Below, in pieces: positions 8,466 through 18,217 of a DNA stretch of 64,000 bases. Each line of letters starts with the position of its first letter. Position 1 is the first letter of the stretch. Below the pieces are notes generated by a model. It worked only from the letters and a program-made list of their open reading frames with translations, was not told the origin of the DNA and did no database searches. Position numbers and translations under genes: made by a program. This stretch comes from an uncultured Acetatifactor sp. (lineage in GTDB: Bacteria > Bacillota > Clostridia > Lachnospirales > Lachnospiraceae): assembly GCA_910586485.1 (NCBI GenBank), contig CAJUIA010000020.1, forward strand, positions 11,978 through 75,977. Reading direction: 5' to 3'.

Positions 8466-10510
8466 TATGCCGTCACCATCCCAACTGACTGTAATTCTAC
8501 ATTAGACTCCACTTCATTATATGAGACTACAACAAGCTCCTTGAAGTAATCCTCTGTCAGGCGTTTAAAATACATACGCACAATAGGCGATGTGATAACG
8601 ATAGGACTTTTTCCCAGATTTTCCAGCTTCTGAACCTCTTTTCCCACGGAGTCGATAATTGCTCTGGAGCGTCCCGGATCCAGATTCAGGAAAGCACCGC
8701 TTTCCGTCTGTTTGACGCTTCCCATGATCTCCTGCTCCACCTTCGGATCCAGCGTCACCACGCTGGTGGTCTCATGGGACGGGAAATACTTGGTGGAAAT
8801 TGCACGCTTTAAGCTCTGGCGGACATATTCCGTAAGAATATCCGTATCTCTTGTGGTAGGCGCATAATCGGCAAGCGTCTCCATAATCGTCAGCAGATCC
8901 CGGATGGAAATTCCCTCCTTTAAGAGATTCTGCAAAACCTTCTGCACCTCGCCCAGCCCCAGAAGCTTGGGCACCAGCTCCTCCACCAGGGAAGGATTGG
9001 TTTCCTTCATATTGTTGACAAGATTCTGCACGTCCTGCCGGGTCAGCAGCTCGTCAATATACTGCCTGATCACTTCCGTCAGATGGGTGGCAATAATAGA
9101 AGGCGGATCCACTACCGTATACCCCAGGCTCTCCGCCCGCTCTCTCTGGCTCTCGGTAATCCAGATGGCAGGAAGATGGAAAGAAGGCTCAAAGGTGGGA
9201 ATACCTGTGATCTCTTCCTCCACATAGCCGGGATTCATGGCCATGTAATGATCAAACAAGATCTCGCCTTCGCTGACCTGAATGCCCTTGATCTTGATAA
9301 TATACTGATTGGGATTCAGCTGGATATTATCACGCAGACGGATAATGGGAACCACTGTACCAAGCTCCAGTGCAATCTGCCTCCTGATCATGACCACACG
9401 GTCCAAAAGATCTCCGCCCTGATTGACATCGGCCAGGGGGATAATTCCATAACCAAACTCCAGCTCGATGGGGTCCACCTGAAGCAGGCTGTTTACGTTC
9501 TCCGGCTGTCTGATTTCCTCCGCAGCCGCCTCTTCCTCGTCTACCGCCTGTTCGATGCCTGCCGTTTCCAGATTGCCGGCAATCAAGCGGCCGCCCACAA
9601 TAAAGAGCATTCCCATGCCTACAAAGAGGATGGTATTCAGCTCCGTGACAACACCCAAAAACGCAAGCGTAGCGCCCACTAGATACATAACCTTGGGCAC
9701 GCCAAAAAGCTGTTTGACAATGGCAGGACCGAAATCCGCCTCCTTGCTTCCCTTCGTCACAAGGATACCTGTGGAAAGAGAGATTAACAGCGAAGGGATC
9801 TGGCTTACCAGGCCGTCACCGATGGTCAGGATGCCATAGGTGTCCAAAGCGGTGCCGATGTCAGCTCCGCCCCGCAGTACGCCCATGGCAATACCACCCA
9901 CCAAGTTGATCACCGTCAACAGAAGACCAGCAATCGCATCTCCTTTTACATACTTCACGGCACCGTCCATGGAGCCGAAGAAGCTGGACTCCTGCTGTAT
10001 CTTGTCACGCCGCAGCTTTGCTTCCTTATCGTCAATGGCTCCCGTGTTTAAGTCTGCGTCAATGGCCATCTGCTTACCGGGCATAGCATCCAGAGTAAAC
10101 CTTGCAGTTACCTCCGCCACACGCTCAGAACCTTTGTTGATAACCAGGAACTGAATTAAGATCAAAATAATGAAAATAATGGCACCCACAATCAGGTCGC
10201 CGCCGCCTACGAATTGTCCGAAGGTCTTTACCACGTTTCCGGAATCACCGGTGGTAAGAATCAGTCTGGTGGAGGAAACGTTCAGGGCAATACGAAATAT
10301 GGTAGTAAACAACAGAATCGTCGGGAAATAAGATACATCCAGCACTTCCTCCGTAAACATACACACAAAGAGGATGGTAAAGCCCATGGCAATATTGAGC
10401 GCCATAAACACGTCGATCAGAGTGGCAGGAAGGGGCACGATAAACATAATAAATGCAACCAGAATATAAATCGCAACGATCGCATCTGTCTTAGCCATTT
10501 TAAAATTCAT
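8465..10510 (-). CDS. flhA: Flagellar export gate protein FlhA
   Basis: A 681-residue FlhA, the large export-gate subunit. The first 320 residues contain about eight membrane segments and the FHIPEP-family signature around FTLDAMPGKQMAIDADLNTG and KLRRDKIQQESSFFGSMDGA. The cytoplasmic part follows an acidic linker (EEEAAAEEIRQPEN) and docks chaperone-substrate complexes. AGGAAG upstream of the ATG gives a normal start. The neighbours are flhB upstream and flhF downstream, as in B. subtilis. Confidence 0.97.
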   Translation of the reverse strand: MNFKMAKTDAIVAIYILVAFIMFIVPLPATLIDVFMALNIAMGFTILFVCMFTEEVLDVSYFPTILLFTTIFRIALNVSSTRLILTTGDSGNVVKTFGQFVGGGDLIVGAIIFIILILIQFLVINKGSERVAEVTARFTLDAMPGKQMAIDADLNTGAIDDKEAKLRRDKIQQESSFFGSMDGAVKYVKGDAIAGLLLTVINLVGGIAMGVLRGGADIGTALDTYGILTIGDGLVSQIPSLLISLSTGILVTKGSKEADFGPAIVKQLFGVPKVMYLVGATLAFLGVVTELNTILFVGMGMLFIVGGRLIAGNLETAGIEQAVDEEEAAAEEIRQPENVNSLLQVDPIELEFGYGIIPLADVNQGGDLLDRVVMIRRQIALELGTVVPIIRLRDNIQLNPNQYIIKIKGIQVSEGEILFDHYMAMNPGYVEEEITGIPTFEPSFHLPAIWITESQRERAESLGYTVVDPPSIIATHLTEVIRQYIDELLTRQDVQNLVNNMKETNPSLVEELVPKLLGLGEVQKVLQNLLKEGISIRDLLTIMETLADYAPTTRDTDILTEYVRQSLKRAISTKYFPSHETTSVVTLDPKVEQEIMGSVKQTESGAFLNLDPGRSRAIIDSVGKEVQKLENLGKSPIVITSPIVRMYFKRLTEDYFKELVVVSYNEVESNVELQSVGMVTA

Positions 10511-10537
10511 ATGTTCTTCCTCCCTTCTGTTTTTGTT

Positions 10538-11647
10538 TTATATTTTTCCTTTTAAATGATATACAAACGCCAGTACATCCGCCACCGCCTGATACAGCTC
10601 CGGCGGGATCATCTGGCCGATGTCCACGTTGGCGTAAAGCATACGGGCCAAGGGCTTATTCTCCACAATCTCAATATGATTTTCTTTTGCCACTTCCTTG
10701 ATACGGGCTGCCATGTAATCCTCACCCTTTGCAATGACCACAGGCGCATCCGCCACTTCCGGATCATACTTGATGGCCACGGCATAATGGGTAGGGTTGG
10801 TTACCACCACGTCCGCCTGGGGCAGATCCTGCATCATCCGGCGTCTGGAGGCCTCTCTCATCTTCTGCCTGATCTGGCCCTTGATCTGAGGATCTCCTTC
10901 CTGCTGCTTATACTCTTCCTTGATCTCCTGCTTGGTCATCTTCATGTCGTTTTTGAATTTCACTCTTTGATAAGCAAAATCCGCCAGGGCAATAATCATA
11001 TACACTGCTGCAATCCGAATACCCAAATCAATCACGATTTCGGCCGCAAGATTGATGGCCTCCATCAGTCCCTTATCATAAAGATTCAGCAGCAGCATTT
11101 CCTTACCCTTTAAGTAATTATAACAGATAAGTATAATCAAGCCAATCTTTGCAAGAGATTTAATCAGCTCAACCACCGAATTCACGGAAAAAATCTTCTG
11201 AAAGCCTTTCAGGGGATTCAGCTTGCTGAACTTTGGCTGCAGCGGCTTGGCCGTCGGATGCCACTTGACCTGAACCAGGTCACTGATAAACGCCACCAGA
11301 AAACCAATCAGCAAAAGCGGTGCTATAATAAGCAGTGTTTCCATGAGCATCATGGAAAATACCGCTCTGGTGTCCGCTTCGGGCATCCTGCCCTCATAGT
11401 AAACAGCAATCTCCGGAATCCTGCCATAGGCATTGGGGAATACCTCCAGCAGCTGGGTCCCGATGTGCCCCACAAACAGCTTCAGACAAAGAAACAATGC
11501 CATCAGCCCCAGTCCGTTGGCAATTTCGCGGCTCTTGGCCACCTGCCCTTCCTTGCGGGCATCGTCCAGTTTTTTCTGGGTGGCCGGCTCTGTCTTTTCG
11601 CCGCCCATTCCCTCCTTTGCAAAAAATTGCAGGTTATATCGAATCAT
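10538..11647 (-). CDS. flhB: Flagellar export switch protein FlhB
   Basis: A 369-residue FlhB with four membrane segments and a cytoplasmic C-terminal domain. The self-cleavage motif NPTH lies at 284-287 in VVVTNPTHYAVAIKY; cleavage between Asn and Pro changes export from rod/hook to filament substrates. The charged stretch after the N-terminal TEPATQKKLDDARKEGQVA is typical. Its start overlaps the fliR stop by four bases (ATGA). FliR and FlhB are separate here, unlike the FliR-FlhB fusions of some clostridia. Confidence 0.96.
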   Translation of the reverse strand: MIRYNLQFFAKEGMGGEKTEPATQKKLDDARKEGQVAKSREIANGLGLMALFLCLKLFVGHIGTQLLEVFPNAYGRIPEIAVYYEGRMPEADTRAVFSMMLMETLLIIAPLLLIGFLVAFISDLVQVKWHPTAKPLQPKFSKLNPLKGFQKIFSVNSVVELIKSLAKIGLIILICYNYLKGKEMLLLNLYDKGLMEAINLAAEIVIDLGIRIAAVYMIIALADFAYQRVKFKNDMKMTKQEIKEEYKQQEGDPQIKGQIRQKMREASRRRMMQDLPQADVVVTNPTHYAVAIKYDPEVADAPVVIAKGEDYMAARIKEVAKENHIEIVENKPLARMLYANVDIGQMIPPELYQAVADVLAFVYHLKGKI

Positions 11648-12426
11648 TGTAACGCTCCTGTTAAGGAATTCATCACACGCTTCATCTCTCCAAAAATAAA
11701 ATCCGCAGCTCCCGGCAGCATATTTGCCGTTAAAAAGAATACTCCCAGTCCCACCAGAATCTTAAGCTGCATACCTACTGCAAACATGTTCATCTGCGGC
11801 GAGACCTTTGCCAGCACGCCTAATATGGCATTCAACAGCAGAGTAGTACAAAATATGGGCAGCACAATCCGAAAACCGATAATTACATAATCTCCCAGGA
11901 ACTGCAGCATGGCGTCCACCAGTCTGTCTCCATGAAATATGGCGCCGTTGACCGGAATCAGGGTAAAGGTATCCGCCAGTGCGGCAAACAGATAGCGGTA
12001 CATCCCGGTAGCAATCATCAGCAGCATCAGCACATACTGGTAAAACACACCCGTGATACTGCTCTGCTCACGGGAGGAAGGATCCATCAGGGTCACCATG
12101 GACAGTCCCGTTTCCATATCCGCAATGGCTCCCGCAAAATTCATGATCGAAGTACAAATGGATGCACCCAGGCCCACAAGAAGCCCTGTAACAGCCTCCT
12201 TGATCACAATAACGGCATACTCCAGCACGGTATCATACTCTACATACTCCGACGGTGTCAGCGACTGATACAAAAGCACGGCGGTAAACACGCTGATTCC
12301 CACCCTGATCCGCATGGGTGTGTTCCGCATACTGAAGAAGGGAGCCACAAACACAAAGCAGGAGATTCTTGTAAGAATCAGCAGGAAATATTCTAAATCG
12401 TAAATGGAAAAGGAAAAACTTACCAT
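11644..12426 (-). CDS. fliR: Flagellar export gate protein FliR
   Basis: A 260-residue integral membrane protein of the FliR/SctT family, with about six hydrophobic segments and the conserved RISCFVFVAPFF near the N-terminus and NAILGVLAKVSPQMNMFAVG in the C-terminal half. It forms the export-gate core with FliP and FliQ. It lies 15 bases after fliQ and overlaps flhB by four bases. The length is normal for the family. Confidence 0.95.
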   Translation of the reverse strand: MVSFSFSIYDLEYFLLILTRISCFVFVAPFFSMRNTPMRIRVGISVFTAVLLYQSLTPSEYVEYDTVLEYAVIVIKEAVTGLLVGLGASICTSIMNFAGAIADMETGLSMVTLMDPSSREQSSITGVFYQYVLMLLMIATGMYRYLFAALADTFTLIPVNGAIFHGDRLVDAMLQFLGDYVIIGFRIVLPIFCTTLLLNAILGVLAKVSPQMNMFAVGMQLKILVGLGVFFLTANMLPGAADFIFGEMKRVMNSLTGALQ

Positions 12427-12441
12427 ATATGCTTCTTCCCG

Positions 12442-12714
12442 CTATTGATGCACATAAAAACTAAAGCTGCTCCAAAGCTCCGTCATAAATTCCACCATGC
12501 TGTTCATCATCCAGGGGCCAAACAGAATCAATGCCACAAAAACACAGATAATCTTGGGTACAAAGGTCAGCGTCTGTTCCTGAATGGAGGTCACCGTCTG
12601 GAAAATACTGATAATCAGACCGATGATCAGGGACACCAGCAAAACGGGCAGCGACGTCTTAATAATCAAATAAAGCGCATTCTGGGCCATATCGGCAATC
12701 GCATCAGTTGTCAT
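12442..12714 (-). CDS. fliQ: Flagellar export gate protein FliQ
   Basis: A 90-residue protein with two membrane helices and the FliQ signature SLIIGLIISIFQTVTSIQEQ followed by LTFVPKI. It assembles around FliP/FliR in the export gate. GGGAGG eight bases before the ATG at 12714 supports this start. It sits between fliP and fliR, the order seen in most flagellar operons. Confidence 0.95.
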   Translation of the reverse strand: MTTDAIADMAQNALYLIIKTSLPVLLVSLIIGLIISIFQTVTSIQEQTLTFVPKIICVFVALILFGPWMMNSMVEFMTELWSSFSFYVHQ

Positions 12715-12733
12715 TTATCCGCCTCCCTTTCCG

Positions 12734-13594
12734 CTAGTAAAACGTCTGTACAAGATTTCCAATCACCAGCCCCCAGCCATCTGCCAGAGTAAACAGCAAG
12801 ATTTTAAAGGGCATGGAAATTGTGGTAGGCGGCAGCATCATCATACCCATGCTCATCAGCGTAGACGCCACCACCATATCTATCACAATAAAGGGTATAT
12901 AAATCATAAACCCTATCCAAAAGGCAATTCTCAGCTCACTCAGTATAAAGCTGGGCAGCAGCACCGACAGGGGAATGGAAGCATTCCTTCCGTCCCACTC
13001 TCTGCCTGCAATGTCCATAAACAGCTGTACATCCTTTACCTGAGTCTGTGGATACATAAACTCCCTTAAGGGCTGAATACCCGCCTCAAAAGCCTCCTCC
13101 TGGGTGATCTCCCCTGCCTCAAAGGGCTGAATGGCCTGTTCGTTGATCTGTACAATGGTTGGCTCCATAATAAAAAAGGTAAGTATCAACGCCAGACCGA
13201 TCAACACCTGATTCGGCGGAGCAGTTTGCGTATTTAAGGCCGCACGGGTAAAATGAAGCACGATAATGATCCTCGTAAAAGAGGTCATCATAATGATAAT
13301 GGTGGGAGCGATGGCAATCAGCGTCAGCGTCAAAAATATCCTCAGCGCGCCGTTTAACTCTCCATTTCCCTCATTAAGGGTAAGCGTAAACATATTGCCC
13401 GTGTTCAGGCTGTTTAAATCCTCCGGCGTATTGCTGGTGCCGGGAGGGTTTAAAACGGTGGACTGCTGCGAATCCCCCGTGAGATTTCCCGAAGCCTGTA
13501 CGATCATGGAATTTTGAATACACAATATGCCTACCGTGACCAGCAGGCATATTACTGTTAATATTTGCTTAACTTTCGGCTTAATCCTCATCAT
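12734..13594 (-). CDS. fliP: Flagellar export gate protein FliP
   Basis: A 286-residue FliP from the start chosen. A basic N-terminus (RIKPKVKQ) and hydrophobic stretch form a signal peptide; about four membrane segments follow, with the signature TSFTRIIIVLHFTRAALN and, later, MMLPPTTISMPFKILLF. The open frame continues 13 codons upstream to 13,633 inside fliO, which would give a 53-base overlap. The ATG pair at 13,594/13,591 lies in the last codons of fliO after GAGGA and puts the signal peptide at the N-terminus, so I prefer it. Confidence 0.94.
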   Translation of the reverse strand: MMRIKPKVKQILTVICLLVTVGILCIQNSMIVQASGNLTGDSQQSTVLNPPGTSNTPEDLNSLNTGNMFTLTLNEGNGELNGALRIFLTLTLIAIAPTIIIMMTSFTRIIIVLHFTRAALNTQTAPPNQVLIGLALILTFFIMEPTIVQINEQAIQPFEAGEITQEEAFEAGIQPLREFMYPQTQVKDVQLFMDIAGREWDGRNASIPLSVLLPSFILSELRIAFWIGFMIYIPFIVIDMVVASTLMSMGMMMLPPTTISMPFKILLFTLADGWGLVIGNLVQTFY

Positions 13595-13991
13595 CTGACT
13601 GACTATCCTCTGCTTTCGCCGAATCAGCGACATTCTTTCTGGCGGCCTTGTCCAGCAGCTCCTTAAAGCCTGCAGACTTTAAAAAGCTTCCCTGGGCAGG
13701 CTTATCGCTTCTCAACTGCTCCTTCGGTATCTGACACAGTTGCGTTACCGTATCCTTGCAGACCGCAATGGCCACATAGATTTCCCCGATCCGCAGAACC
13801 TGAACATACTTATTGCCTGCTATGCGCGTGGTCTCAATAACTTCCACGTTGACATTTACATTCTGCTGCTTCTGATAATTGGCGATCCATCTGGTAACCA
13901 GCGCCGTAACGCCCAGTACCAGCACAAATACCGCCAACACGGTAATAAGCTGTAGGTAGCTGTCCGCTCTCCCTGTCAGAAGGACCATCAT
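13581..13991 (-). CDS. fliO: Flagellar export accessory protein FliO (FliZ-like)
   Basis: A 136-residue protein with one membrane segment at about 14-36 and a cytoplasmic FliO domain with VNVEVIETTRIAGNKYVQVL and GEIYVAIAVCKDTVTQL. It aids FliP assembly in the export gate. Its ATG shares one base with the cheY TGA, and its end overlaps the start of fliP. FliO varies widely in sequence; its position before fliP and the domain pattern make the call fairly firm. Confidence 0.88.
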   Translation of the reverse strand: MMVLLTGRADSYLQLITVLAVFVLVLGVTALVTRWIANYQKQQNVNVNVEVIETTRIAGNKYVQVLRIGEIYVAIAVCKDTVTQLCQIPKEQLRSDKPAQGSFLKSAGFKELLDKAARKNVADSAKAEDSQSDDED

Positions 13992-14353
13992 CAGCCTACG
14001 ACCTTCTTCACTGCCTCAAGAACGCGCTCTGCCTGGAAGGGCTTTACAATAAAGTCCTTTGCGCCTGCCTGAATGGATTCGATCACCATGGCCTGCTGAC
14101 CCATTGCCGAACACATGATTACCTTTGCACCGGCGTCGATCTTCTTGATCTCCTTTAATGCGGCAATACCGTCCATCTCAGGCATGGTAATATCCATCAA
14201 TACAAGATCGGGTGTAACTTCCTTAAACTTCTCCACAGCCTTCATGCCGTTCTCGGCCTCACCTGCAACATTATAGCCGTTCTTGCTCAGAATGTCCTTT
14301 ATCATCATCCTCATGAATGCTGCATCATCACATATTAAAATATTCTTTGCCAT
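13991..14353 (-). CDS. cheY: Chemotaxis response regulator CheY
   Basis: A single 120-residue receiver domain. Asp9 and Asp10 are in ILICDDAAFMR, the phospho-acceptor Asp is in LVLMDITMPEMDG (about residue 54), a Ser replaces the switch Thr in IMCSAMGQ and the Lys is in DFIVKPFQ. Phosphorylated by CheA, CheY binds FliM and FliY at the switch. It lies directly downstream of fliY, the B. subtilis order. The Ser in place of Thr is conservative. Confidence 0.95.
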   Translation of the reverse strand: MAKNILICDDAAFMRMMIKDILSKNGYNVAGEAENGMKAVEKFKEVTPDLVLMDITMPEMDGIAALKEIKKIDAGAKVIMCSAMGQQAMVIESIQAGAKDFIVKPFQAERVLEAVKKVVG

Positions 14354-14368
14354 TAAAACATCCTCCTA

Positions 14369-15748
14369 CTATTTAATAATCTCTGTGACTCTGACGCTAA
14401 AGCTTTCTTCAATTACTACAACTTCACCTCTGGCAACAAATTTACCGTTTACCAATACGTCTATAGGTTCTCCGGCAATCCGATCCAGCTCGATGATCGT
14501 GCCAGGTGCAAAATTAAGAATTTCAGATATTGACTTGGACGTCCTGCCAAGCTCCACGGTGACCTCCAAGGGTACATCCATGATCAATCCGATATTTTCC
14601 TGTCCCTGAATGGGTCTTCCGTCGCCGCCGAAGCTCTGGAACTGTGCCGGCTGAACGTTGACATTCTGCATGGGCTGAACTGCGCCCATTGGCTGAACTG
14701 CGCCCATTGGCTGCATAGGCTGCATCATACCCATTTGCTGCGGCGCCATCCCCATCTGGGGGTACATGCCCTGAGGGTACATGCCCTGAGGATACATTCC
14801 CATCTGTGGTGCCATCTGGGGATTCATCCCCTGGGGATTCATCCCCATGCTCATATCCATCTGAGGCGCCATTCCCATTTGCGGATTCATGCCCTGAGCA
14901 GGCATTCCCTGAGGACTGCCGCCCATTCCCATATCCGCCGGAGCTGCTGCAGGTGCTGAAGGCTCCGGTGCTGCCGCCTGCGGCGTGGGACCGGAGCTGT
15001 CGCCTTCCTGAGTCCCCATAAATGTGGACACGATCCTGCGTGCAAATTCCACGGGATACAGCTGCATGATCGTACTGTCCACCAGTTCGTCAATCTGCAT
15101 TCTGAATGCAATCTTTATAAAGGTCCCCCCCAGGAAGGGCGATATTTCTTCTCCGTTCTTTACCTGCGTCAAATCCAGCAGTGATGCCTCTGGGGGACTG
15201 ATGTCAATCGTGGTCTTCAGCATGGTAGAGAGCGATGTGGCTGCGGAACCCATCATCTGATTCATGGCTTCGGAAATTGCGCTTAAGTGCAGCTCGCCCA
15301 ATTCTCCGTCCGTATTGGTGCCGTCCCCTCCCATCATCAGATCCGTAATAACCTTTACATCATGCTCCTTAAGGACCAGAATGTTCGTTCCGTCCAGCCC
15401 CATGGTATACTTGATCTGAATAAACACACAAGGCTTCTCGTAGTCTCCAAGCAATGTACTCCAGGTAGCTGAGCTTACAACAGGCGTTGTAATATTTACC
15501 TTCCTGTTCACCAGCGAGTACAACGTGGTTGCCGATGAACCCATACTGATATTGGCCACTTCCCCGATGGCGTCCTTTTCTATTTCTGTCAGGACCTCCT
15601 CCGGCACCTGTATGTCTGCATTTGCCTCACTGCTGGGAATTTCCGTGACCTCTTCATTGCTTCCGATGCCTTCCGGCGTCCCCTCATCAGACAGATCCAT
15701 GCCGTTTAAGAGGGCTTCTATTTCGTCCTGCGACAGCATTCCATCCAT
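14369..15748 (-). CDS. fliY: Flagellar motor switch phosphatase FliY (FliN-type C-terminus)
   Basis: A 459-residue FliY. The N-terminal peptide [14 protein letters not shown] resembles the CheY-P-binding segment of FliM. A CheC-like domain (about 55-245) holds both phosphatase motifs, DAIGEVAN (Glu63, Asn66) and SAISEAMN (Glu160, Asn163). Residues 272-369 are a Met/Gln/Pro/Gly-rich linker, and 385-459 is the FliN/SpoA domain that builds the C-ring ([18 protein letters not shown]). It removes phosphate from CheY-P at the motor. The linker is unusually long and repetitive, with near-tandem MYPQG units; see findings. Confidence 0.96.
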   Translation of the reverse strand: MDGMLSQDEIEALLNGMDLSDEGTPEGIGSNEEVTEIPSSEANADIQVPEEVLTEIEKDAIGEVANISMGSSATTLYSLVNRKVNITTPVVSSATWSTLLGDYEKPCVFIQIKYTMGLDGTNILVLKEHDVKVITDLMMGGDGTNTDGELGELHLSAISEAMNQMMGSAATSLSTMLKTTIDISPPEASLLDLTQVKNGEEISPFLGGTFIKIAFRMQIDELVDSTIMQLYPVEFARRIVSTFMGTQEGDSSGPTPQAAAPEPSAPAAAPADMGMGGSPQGMPAQGMNPQMGMAPQMDMSMGMNPQGMNPQMAPQMGMYPQGMYPQGMYPQMGMAPQQMGMMQPMQPMGAVQPMGAVQPMQNVNVQPAQFQSFGGDGRPIQGQENIGLIMDVPLEVTVELGRTSKSISEILNFAPGTIIELDRIAGEPIDVLVNGKFVARGEVVVIEESFSVRVTEIIK

Positions 15749-15751
15749 TGT

Positions 15752-16732
15752 CTACTCCTCCTCTTTGATGACTGACGTAATCCTGACTGCGTAGGAATCT
15801 TTTTCAGTGCCAGGCAACGCGGTAAATTTCTTGATATTACCCACGTATATATTCATATCTTCATCCACCTTGGAATCAAGACGGATGCAGTCTCCCACCT
15901 GCAATCCCATAAAATCGCTGACAGACACTATCGTCTTGCCAAGCACCGCCCTGATGGGAATATCCACCTTGCGGATGAGCGTTTCGATGTATTCCTCGTA
16001 ATTCTCATCATGATTCTCCTGCATCGTGGAGAACCAATACTTGGTATTCAGCTTATCCATAACGTCTTCCAGGGTAAAGAACGGAAGACATATATTCATA
16101 AACCCTTCCACATCCCCGATCTTCATGTTCAGCGTTACAATGGCGATCATGTCATTAGGGGCAATCACCTGCGCAAACTGGGGATTGGTCTCCAATCTCT
16201 GCAGGACTGGGTTCACGTCGATTACATTCTTCCAGGGGTCTCGCAAAAGCTGGGTAAACATAATCAGTATCTTTTGTATGATTGTCAGCTCAATCTCCGA
16301 AAAGTCCCTGCTTTTTTCCAGCGGGATCCCGCTTCCCCCTAACATACGGTCCAGCATCGCATATCCTAAATTGGTAGCCAGATCCACGATAATCTGTCCG
16401 TTCAGGGGTGCAAAATTAATAATTCCCAAAATAACGGGGTTAGACAGCGCGTTCGTAAATTCGTTAAAAGTAACCGTTTCCGAGCTTGCCACGGAAACCT
16501 GTACGTTCTTTCTTAAATATACCGGAAGATTTGTGGAAATCAGCCGGCTGTAATGCTCAAAAATAATCTCAAGAGTCCTCAGGTGTTCCTTGGAGAACTT
16601 CGTCGGGCGCCTGAAGTCATAATCCTTTACCTGTTTTTCTTCGTTCTCCTGCATCTGGTCAACGTCAAGCTCACCCGCAGACAGAGCCGCCAGCAGATTA
16701 TCTATTTCGTTTTGGGACAGTACCTCGCCCAC
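15752..16732 (-). CDS. fliM: Flagellar motor switch protein FliM
   Basis: A 326-residue FliM: an N-terminal CheY-P-binding peptide (LSQNEIDNLLAALSAG), a middle CheC-like domain and a C-terminal SpoA domain. YDFRRPTKFSKEHLRTLE and the GIINFAPLNG region are typical. It sets rotor switching. Translation probably begins at GTG 16,732, nine bases after GGAGG. Its stop lies three bases before the fliY start. Confidence 0.96.
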   Translation of the reverse strand: MGEVLSQNEIDNLLAALSAGELDVDQMQENEEKQVKDYDFRRPTKFSKEHLRTLEIIFEHYSRLISTNLPVYLRKNVQVSVASSETVTFNEFTNALSNPVILGIINFAPLNGQIIVDLATNLGYAMLDRMLGGSGIPLEKSRDFSEIELTIIQKILIMFTQLLRDPWKNVIDVNPVLQRLETNPQFAQVIAPNDMIAIVTLNMKIGDVEGFMNICLPFFTLEDVMDKLNTKYWFSTMQENHDENYEEYIETLIRKVDIPIRAVLGKTIVSVSDFMGLQVGDCIRLDSKVDEDMNIYVGNIKKFTALPGTEKDSYAVRITSVIKEEE

Positions 16733-16773
16733 GCATGTTCACCTCCTGTCGATGCCTTAAATTTCCGTCTGCG

Positions 16774-17322
16774 TCAGCTTCCGAACTTTATGTCGCTGAT
16801 ACCGATCTTAAAGATAAGATTGGAGTCGAACATCTTCTGTATCTCTGCAAGGACCTCTTCATTTATGCTGTCCAGATCACTCTGACATTCCTCCAGAGTA
16901 TGCGTGCGGACTACTTCGGTAACAGTATCCTTAATGGAACTTTCCAGCGTCGCCAGCTTTTCCGCTCCGCCGTAGCTCTTATAATCCTCATGCTTGGTAT
17001 TCAGATAGAGTGTCAGGGTAAACAGAAAATACTCCGTTTTTTTGCTGGTCTCTGTGGTTCCGTCCTCGTTCACTATAACGGAACGATTCAAGGGTACCAT
17101 AAAACCTTCAATGCTGTAGGTTTCCGTCTCGGACAGGGGCACCTCCGCCAGCGGAATTCCTCCCGGATTATACAGCTCCAGGTTTAAGACCGTCGCAATA
17201 TTGGTAACCAGCTCGCCGGTCTTCTTGTTGGTTCCGGTGACGCTGATCATCATCACCGCAGTCAGGGCAATATTTACGAGCAGAAGTACCAGGATAAGTA
17301 TACTAAGCAAATTCTTCTTCAT
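16774..17322 (-). CDS. fliL: Flagellar basal-body protein FliL
   Basis: A 182-residue protein with a single N-terminal membrane helix (about 6-28, LLSILILVLLLVNIAL) and a periplasm-facing domain ending in LIFKIGISDIKFGS. FliL supports stator function. Its place between motB and fliM and its topology decide the call, since FliL sequence conservation is low. The C-terminal FliL-type strand pattern (VIVNEDG, YFLFTLTLYLN) is recognisable. Confidence 0.85.
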   Translation of the reverse strand: MKKNLLSILILVLLLVNIALTAVMMISVTGTNKKTGELVTNIATVLNLELYNPGGIPLAEVPLSETETYSIEGFMVPLNRSVIVNEDGTTETSKKTEYFLFTLTLYLNTKHEDYKSYGGAEKLATLESSIKDTVTEVVRTHTLEECQSDLDSINEEVLAEIQKMFDSNLIFKIGISDIKFGS

Positions 17323-17383
17323 AATATTTACGTCCTTTTGTCTGTTTTCATTCTTTTTTTAATTTGATGCCTGTGATTACAAT

Positions 17384-18217
17384 TTAATTCTGCGAAGGGC
17401 TGTAGATTCTGATTTCAACCCTGCGGTTTAAGCTTCTGCCCTCAGGCGTGGAATTATCCGCTACCGGCTCTCTCTCCCCCATGCCTGAATGCTTTATATT
17501 GGCAGGATCCAGCAGGGAATGCTCCTGCAGATAATAAAACACGGAAAGAGCCCTGGCGTTGCTCAATTCTTCATTGTCAGCATATCTGGCCCCCGACTGG
17601 GGAACATTGTCCGTGTGCCCCACAATTTCTATGGTGCCCGTGCTGTACCGCTCCAAAATCACACTGACCTTCTCCAGCACCTGAGCCGCTTCCTCCTTCA
17701 GCTGTGCGCTTCCGGAATCAAAAAGCAATGCGCCGTTCATGGAAAGTCGTACATACTGAGCCGTAAAGCTGACATCCACTTCATCTCCTATACGGTTTTC
17801 CTGAAGAATCTCGTCAATTTCCTCCGAAAATTCCTCGTTCTGCTGAAGCTGCTGCTCTTCCAGGTATTGCTCCAGGGATTCCTGTGCTTCAGGGGACAGC
17901 TCAAACTCCTGAAAATCATCCCCGTCGGTCTCGCTGTCAGCCGTCTTACCCGTACTGTTAATGTACTCATCCAGCTCATTCAGCTGGCTGACTCCGTTAC
18001 TGATCAGGATTCCGTCTCCGATTGCCGTAGCGCCTCCGTTAAAAATACTGAAGGTATTGTTCATGGCCGCCACAAACTCGGCCAGCTTTGCCTCCTCCGG
18101 GGTGGACATGGCAAACAGCATGACAAAAAAGCAAAGCAGCAGATTCATCAGGTCGCTGAAGGTTGACATCCACGCCGGTGAACCTGGCGGCGGAGCATCC
18201 TCTTTGCGCTTTGCCAT
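17384..18217 (-). CDS. motB: Flagellar stator protein MotB
   Basis: A 277-residue MotB. The membrane helix near 18-38 contains the proton/sodium-relay Asp22 in MSTFSDLMNLLLCFFVML. A Gln/Glu-rich periplasmic linker follows (EQYLEEQQLQQNEE), then the OmpA-type peptidoglycan-binding domain with TIEIVGHTDNVPQSG and SLNRRVEIRI. With MotA it drives rotation. The ATG at 18,217 shares a base with the motA stop. Confidence 0.95.
   Translation of the reverse strand: MAKRKEDAPPPGSPAWMSTFSDLMNLLLCFFVMLFAMSTPEEAKLAEFVAAMNNTFSIFNGGATAIGDGILISNGVSQLNELDEYINSTGKTADSETDGDDFQEFELSPEAQESLEQYLEEQQLQQNEEFSEEIDEILQENRIGDEVDVSFTAQYVRLSMNGALLFDSGSAQLKEEAAQVLEKVSVILERYSTGTIEIVGHTDNVPQSGARYADNEELSNARALSVFYYLQEHSLLDPANIKHSGMGEREPVADNSTPEGRSLNRRVEIRIYSPSQN

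Noticed and set aside
14642..14935. A CRISPR-like or coding tandem repeat
   Set aside because: The repeats code for a Met-rich linker in frame with fliY, have no fixed spacer or identical repeat units, and no cas genes are present. No CRISPR array is seen in the window.
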